DNA of 11,179 bases from Saccoglossus kowalevskii (lineage: Eukaryota > Hemichordata > Enteropneusta > Harrimaniidae), in NCBI RefSeq assembly GCF_000003605.2, contig NW_003107594.1, positions 57,182-68,360 of the forward strand, read 5' to 3'. This document shows, one piece after another, positions 8,405-11,179 of the stretch (the first letter of the stretch is position 1; each line of letters starts with the position of its first letter). Below the pieces are notes generated by a model. That model was not told the DNA's origin, ran no database searches, and saw only the letters and a list, made by a program, of their open reading frames with translations. Both the position numbers and the translations under genes were made by a program.

Positions 8405-8562
8405 AACAACGCTAGTGTTCACTTGACATGGTGGAGAACCGAATTACTTACTACGTAAACACCAATGTCATTTAGGAGACAGACACACTCAAATACAACT
8501 TAGGACAAATAGCCGAGACATCACAAATGAATGACCAATGGAAAAGACACGTTGAAAGTCAG
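8405..8562. other. short unique spacer between repeat array and MITE
   Basis: About 160 bases of non-repetitive sequence with no visible gene separate the 26-bp repeats from the TTAA-bounded element. Confidence 0.6.
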
Positions 8563-8727
8563 TTAAAGCGGAAGGGTCGTCACCTGCGCACGCGCGGGAA
8601 TTGAGTCCCAAGCGACGATAACAATACACGCTAAAAACGCAAAGGCTTAGTAGTAGACAATTGTTTGTAAACAATGACACGCTATGGCCATCTGACGCAT
8701 GCGCAGGTGACGACTCCCCCGCTTTAA
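8563..8727. mobile_element. short MITE with 32-bp inverted ends bounded by TTAA
   Basis: The arms 8563-8594 and 8696-8727 match in reverse complement at 28 of 32 positions. The symmetry stops exactly at TTAA on both sides: the next outer bases do not pair. TTAA is the target duplication of piggyBac-type transposons, so this reads as a 157-bp non-autonomous element within TTAA. Its inner ends begin AGCGG, not the CCC common in piggyBac elements, so the family is uncertain. The arms carry TCGTCACCTGCGCA and are CpG-rich. The middle holds TTGTTTGTAAACAA, with a forkhead-type GTAAACA. No coding capacity is present. The frame 8489-8743 on minus crosses both ends and is chance. Confidence 0.7.
8585..8596. 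promoter_or_regulatory. NRF1-type site in MITE arm
   Basis: TGCGCACGCGCG matches the YGCGCAYGCGCR consensus of NRF1 at every position. The opposite MITE arm holds the one-mismatch version TGCGCATGCGTC on the minus strand (8694-8705). The site could simply reflect the CpG-rich transposon end, and occupancy is unknown. Confidence 0.3.
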
Positions 8728-9305
8728 AAGAAAGCAGTGACAAGCGAGAGAATTATCTCCAGCATTACGAGAACCAGCTACAACAGTAGGAAAACCCGTG
8801 AATCATATCACTAACAGTGACCGTTGATTTCCACTGATAAGCCGTAAAGCACATGATATATTTTATTAGTGTATGGACGCCCCATCTTATTGTGGGAAGA
8901 ATAACATCTTGGCAATACTTTAAAGTTGTTTGAGTCCACACAAATATTTTGAGATATAGTTGAGTTAAGGTAGCGAGAAGGGTTTTTTGACGTTTATTCT
9001 GTGACAAAGCACTTTCTTGCAAAACCCAGACATATTTCGCACCATCATTATCTTTTGAACGATAACTGCGAGTTTGAATGTCATAGTCCAAACGCACTTG
9101 ATTTGGCGTCGGCCCCAAATGAGTCGTACTCAATCAAAACTTCAACTCGAGAAAAACGGGAAAACAGTTTTGGTTAATAAAACACAGTAGATTTGCTGCA
9201 TTATTATAAATATACACTAAAAATGGCCAAACATATTAACCACTGATATCATAGAACTCATAAAGAGTGTCAGATAATGAATAATTTCAAGCTCGAGCGT
9301 GAAAA
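8728..9305. other. stretch with a 122-codon minus-strand open frame
   Basis: The minus frame 8765-9133 stays open for 122 codons and its translation has varied, protein-like composition (for example D-N-D-G-A-K-Y-V-W-V-L-Q-E). However, it begins at TTG, has no early Met and shows no domain I recognise. I therefore do not call it a gene. An internal exon or a relic of a mobile element remains possible. A TATAAATA motif lies at 9205-9212. Confidence 0.4.
9205..9212 (+). promoter_or_regulatory. possible TATA box
   Basis: TATAAATA matches the TATA-box consensus and lies about 94 bases before the ATG at 9306. That spacing would allow a 5' leader of about 65-70 bases. Short ATG-initiated frames within that leader, for instance from 9222, weaken the case, as does the general AT richness. 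Confidence 0.2.
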
Positions 9306-9626
9306 ATGAAGAAAACTGCTGGCATTTGTGTCCGTACTCCGGGAACGTTCGGGTTTCCATTGTTATGCAAACGAACAACGAGGGATAATCCTCTGACAAA
9401 CATTACTGTCCCACTGTACACGCTGACATTTTACAAACAAGCTAATCCTTCAAGTGTCTCTGATAAGAGATCTAATAAAACGGTTTTCATGGTGAAACAA
9501 AATGGCCGATGTTTGAAAAAAAAAATTGCTGTGTCAGAGCGCGACACTGAGTGGCAGATTTTTCTTTGCATCGTCTGTCAACGCCATTGCGTTAGAAAAA
9601 ATTGTATTAGTAAAATAGAATATTGA
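9306..9626 (+). CDS. weak candidate: 106-aa basic cysteine-containing ORF
   Basis: I do not recognise this protein. The frame starts at ATG with A at -3, a favourable Kozak position, and ends at TGA (9624-9626). An AATAAA polyadenylation signal follows at 9634-9639, and a TATA box lies at 9205-9212, so the parts of a small intronless gene are in order. The product is rich in Lys, Arg and Thr and has seven Cys, four of them in a C-terminal C-x2-C-x3-C-x4-C pattern (residues 88-100). There is no obvious signal peptide or membrane segment. TATA and AATAAA are frequent by chance in AT-rich DNA and a 106-codon frame is not exceptional, so I rate this low. Confidence 0.15.
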   Translation: MKKTAGICVRTPGTFGFPLLCKRTTRDNPLTNITVPLYTLTFYKQANPSSVSDKRSNKTVFMVKQNGRCLKKKIAVSERDTEWQIFLCIVCQRHCVRKNCISKIEY

Positions 9627-9633
9627 CTTGGAA

Positions 9634-9639
9634 AATAAA
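9634..9639 (+). terminator. possible polyadenylation signal
   Basis: AATAAA lies eight bases after the stop of the 9306-9626 frame. The motif recurs often in this window, so only its position makes it notable. No clear GT-rich element follows it. Confidence 0.2.
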
Positions 9640-9679
9640 ACGATTTTCGCAAAGTTCCAGTACTCATTTCGCACAACCT

Positions 9680-9847
9680 CACGCCCGCTTCTGCTTTCCA
9701 CTCACCTTTTTCTCTCGCTTTTGCGACCGCTTGTTTAATTCGACGGGGCAATTTCCGCTTTATTTTCGACCGCGGAAACCCCGAAATATCACCGCTCGTT
9801 CGCGCGCATTTAAAAATCGGACTAACAGAAAATTTTCCGAGGTTCAC
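9680..9847 (-). other. CpG-rich patch, possible minus-strand exon
   Basis: This patch holds about nineteen CpG in about 180 bases, far above the surrounding sequence. On the minus strand it has TATAAAAA upstream (9872-9879), a possible acceptor TTCTGTTAG just before 9821, and a consensus donor AAAAAG|GTGAGT with the exon edge at 9706. The open frame between them starts only with GTG at 9847, so a 5' noncoding exon or an internal exon is more likely than a complete gene. The translation includes K-I-K-R-K-L-P-R-R-I-K-Q-A, whose R-K-L-x-R-x-I-K-x-A pattern recalls the C-terminus of ribosomal protein S18, including mitochondrial forms. The match is short and needs a gap, so I treat it as a hint only. 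A transposon relic is the main alternative. Confidence 0.22.
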
Positions 9848-9859
9848 ATTGTCTTATAA

Positions 9860-10265
9860 TTGTCTTTCTGGTTTTTATAGATGTTGAACAGCTGACAAAA
9901 TTTGAAATACTTTTCGTTCAATTATCTATAATTATATGCACGCAATCTGACCCTTTGACCTAGATTTGGCTTGGACTGAATATTTTATTTTAAACAATAT
10001 TCTGACGTGAAATACAAAATGTGTTTCAATACAAGTACGACATGATTGTATGGGTTTTCTTTCCTGATTGTTGAGTCTTCGCAATGTGTTTTGTATAATT
10101 ATTGTTGTTTTGACAAGCTGAAGGACCATGAAGCTAAATGGCAGTTCCATGCATGGGCTGAGTGAAAGAAAATATTTCTAAGACTAAAATAAAACCTAAT
10201 ATTACACCGCTTTGTGTATTTGTTAATTTTACATATGTTTGTCATGACAGTATGTTTGTAAATAT
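9860..10265. other. AT-rich non-coding stretch
   Basis: No gene is visible. The frame 9932-10150 on minus has no recognisable motif. Two copies of TATGTTTGT (10234 and 10251) flank the palindrome GTCATGAC. Confidence 0.55.
9872..9879 (-). promoter_or_regulatory. possible TATA box, minus strand
   Basis: The minus strand reads TATAAAAA here. Transcription would begin near 9845, at the edge of the CpG-rich patch. The combination with the donor site at 9700-9705 is what makes it worth listing. Confidence 0.22.
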
Positions 10266-10439
10266 CTAGAAAAATCTCGTTTGGAATGTCTGTCGACCGT
10301 GTCCCAATAATTTGTTTGGAATGTCGATCCTCGTTGGTTTCTCAATACCGAGTTTAGGAAGGGCGTCGATCAACACAATCAGCCGAGACAGGACAAACAT
10401 TGACCGTAATTCACGGGGATCATGTCCGTAATTTGTGGG
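10266..10439 (-). CDS. weak candidate: partial exon, unknown product
   Basis: The minus-strand frame stays open from 10463, where it begins at TTG rather than ATG, to TAG at 10266-10268. A plausible acceptor, GAGTTTCAG on the minus strand, ends at 10440, which would start an exon at 10439 reading P-T-N-Y-G-H-D-P-R-E-L-R, followed by the hydrophobic run F-V-L-S-R-L-I-V-L-I-D-A-L. Third codon positions look richer in G and C than the surroundings, which mildly favours past or present coding. I recognise no domain and see no strong donor. It may be an old exon, a mobile-element fragment or chance. Confidence 0.15.
   Translation of the reverse strand, partial: PTNYGHDPRELRSMFVLSRLIVLIDALPKLGIEKPTRIDIPNKLLGHGRQTFQTRFF
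10279..10325. repeat. 12-bp direct repeat, 35 bases apart
   Basis: GTTTGGAATGTC occurs at 10279-10290 and again at 10314-10325. The second copy is followed at once by GATCC, and the first by TGTC then GACC, so similarity may extend past a short insertion. The repeat lies within the weak minus-strand frame 10266-10439. Confidence 0.7.
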
Positions 10440-10463
10440 CTGAAACTCCAAATAATTAAACAA

Positions 10464-11179
10464 GTATTATTACCATGATATATATTTTATTTTACATCGC
10501 AAAACTACAACAGAGCTAGAGTTGTTCGCGGTGTAACAGCCGCCTTGAAGATGATGCAACTTCAACTAGCCATTTCTTACCGTGAACAAAAATCGAAGAG
10601 CATCAGGGAAAATATTAATAATCATTCTTATCAATCGCTTGCTTTATTTTATTCGAATCCATGAAATTCACTAGTTTTTTTTTTACATTTGTTGGCAACT
10701 TAAAAAAGATTGAAAATGTGGGTGTGGCTCTTTTGCGAGATCATGTTGATAATACGGACAAATATGGTTCTGTGACCCAGGTCGTGCTCCGATCATGTGA
10801 CTTTCAGCCATTCAATGATGTTGCAACAAAGCATATTTGACGCTAATTGAAGGGTCGTCGTACCATCAAATCTCCGGCGTCGATTCACATAGTTTTTTTT
10901 GTGCTGTGACAGGCTTCAAAATTATTCACAGAAAAACATCGGTATATTTTGACAAACGGATGGAATTTGACGTCAGTTCAAAAAGAAAATACTAGGCGAA
11001 TCTTCACTGCAAGTTGTGAAATAAAGTAAAACAGAGTAGGGTCGATAATTTTCAGCCCTGAAGAACTTCCGTGTGAATCCTGAGTTTCGAATTGTTCATC
11101 GACTGGCCACCAACTATTTATGGCTATAACTGAATTTGACACGTTTTTTTAAGCCCAATAAATTATTCATACATGTCAA
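10464..11179. other. AT-rich non-coding stretch to window end
   Basis: No gene or ORF of note is visible. The stretch contains a T-run of about ten near 10675-10684, a G+C-richer segment at about 10740-10890 with no recognised structure, and a perfect CRE at 10968-10975. Confidence 0.55.
10968..10975. promoter_or_regulatory. perfect cAMP-response element
   Basis: TGACGTCA is the second full CREB/ATF palindrome in the window, the first being at 4832. No gene start is identified near it, so any role is speculative. Confidence 0.35.

Noticed and set aside
8489-8743. 84-codon minus-strand ORF as a gene
   Set aside because: It spans the whole TTAA-bounded MITE, including both inverted arms, so the frame is a chance product.
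8765-9133. 122-codon minus-strand ORF as a complete gene
   Set aside because: It begins at TTG, has no early Met and no recognised domain. It is kept only as a remark on the stretch.
9623-9859. 78-codon plus-strand ORF through the CpG-rich patch
   Set aside because: It starts at TTG, is rich in Phe/Arg/Ser as expected for the shadow of the opposite strand, and shows no motif.

Overview
The window looks like non-coding nuclear DNA from a eukaryote, most likely an animal and plausibly a marine invertebrate. It is AT-rich by eye, with micro- and minisatellites, fold-back transposon remnants and scattered splice-like signals. It has no tightly packed ORFs, no operon spacing and no bacterial ribosome binding sites. 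I could not identify the species. I recognise no gene with confidence. The longest open frames are either products of tandem repeats, lie inside transposon-like elements, or lack an ATG start, so protein calls are given as low-confidence exon candidates only.

Layout: 1-68 is an ATAA microsatellite cut by the window edge. 70-4976 is mostly unremarkable AT-rich DNA, with a possible minus-strand exon at 3456-3725, a perfect 9-bp-stem hairpin and 9-mer duplication at 4014-4064, a weak signal-peptide-like ORF at 4336-4536 and a consensus cAMP-response element at 4832-4839. 5002-5611 is a 25-unit, 25-bp minisatellite with recognisable variant classes. 5612-6905 is AT-rich, with two CACGTG E-boxes and an octamer within 29 bp.

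6906-7219 is a fold-back element with perfect 16-bp inverted ends that include a TA duplication, fitting a Tc1/mariner-type MITE. 8301-8404 holds four 26-bp tandem repeats, each with an IRF-like AAGCGAAAC core. 8563-8727 is a second MITE, with 32-bp inverted ends bounded by TTAA, as in piggyBac-type elements. From 9200 to 9850 there is a possible small intronless gene on + (TATA box, ORF, AATAAA), followed by a CpG-rich patch with a TATA box and a consensus splice donor on the minus strand. The remainder to 11179 is AT-rich, with one possible minus-strand exon and a second perfect CRE.

The best-supported structures are the minisatellite, the 26-bp repeat array and the two MITEs. No set of genes acting together can be inferred.
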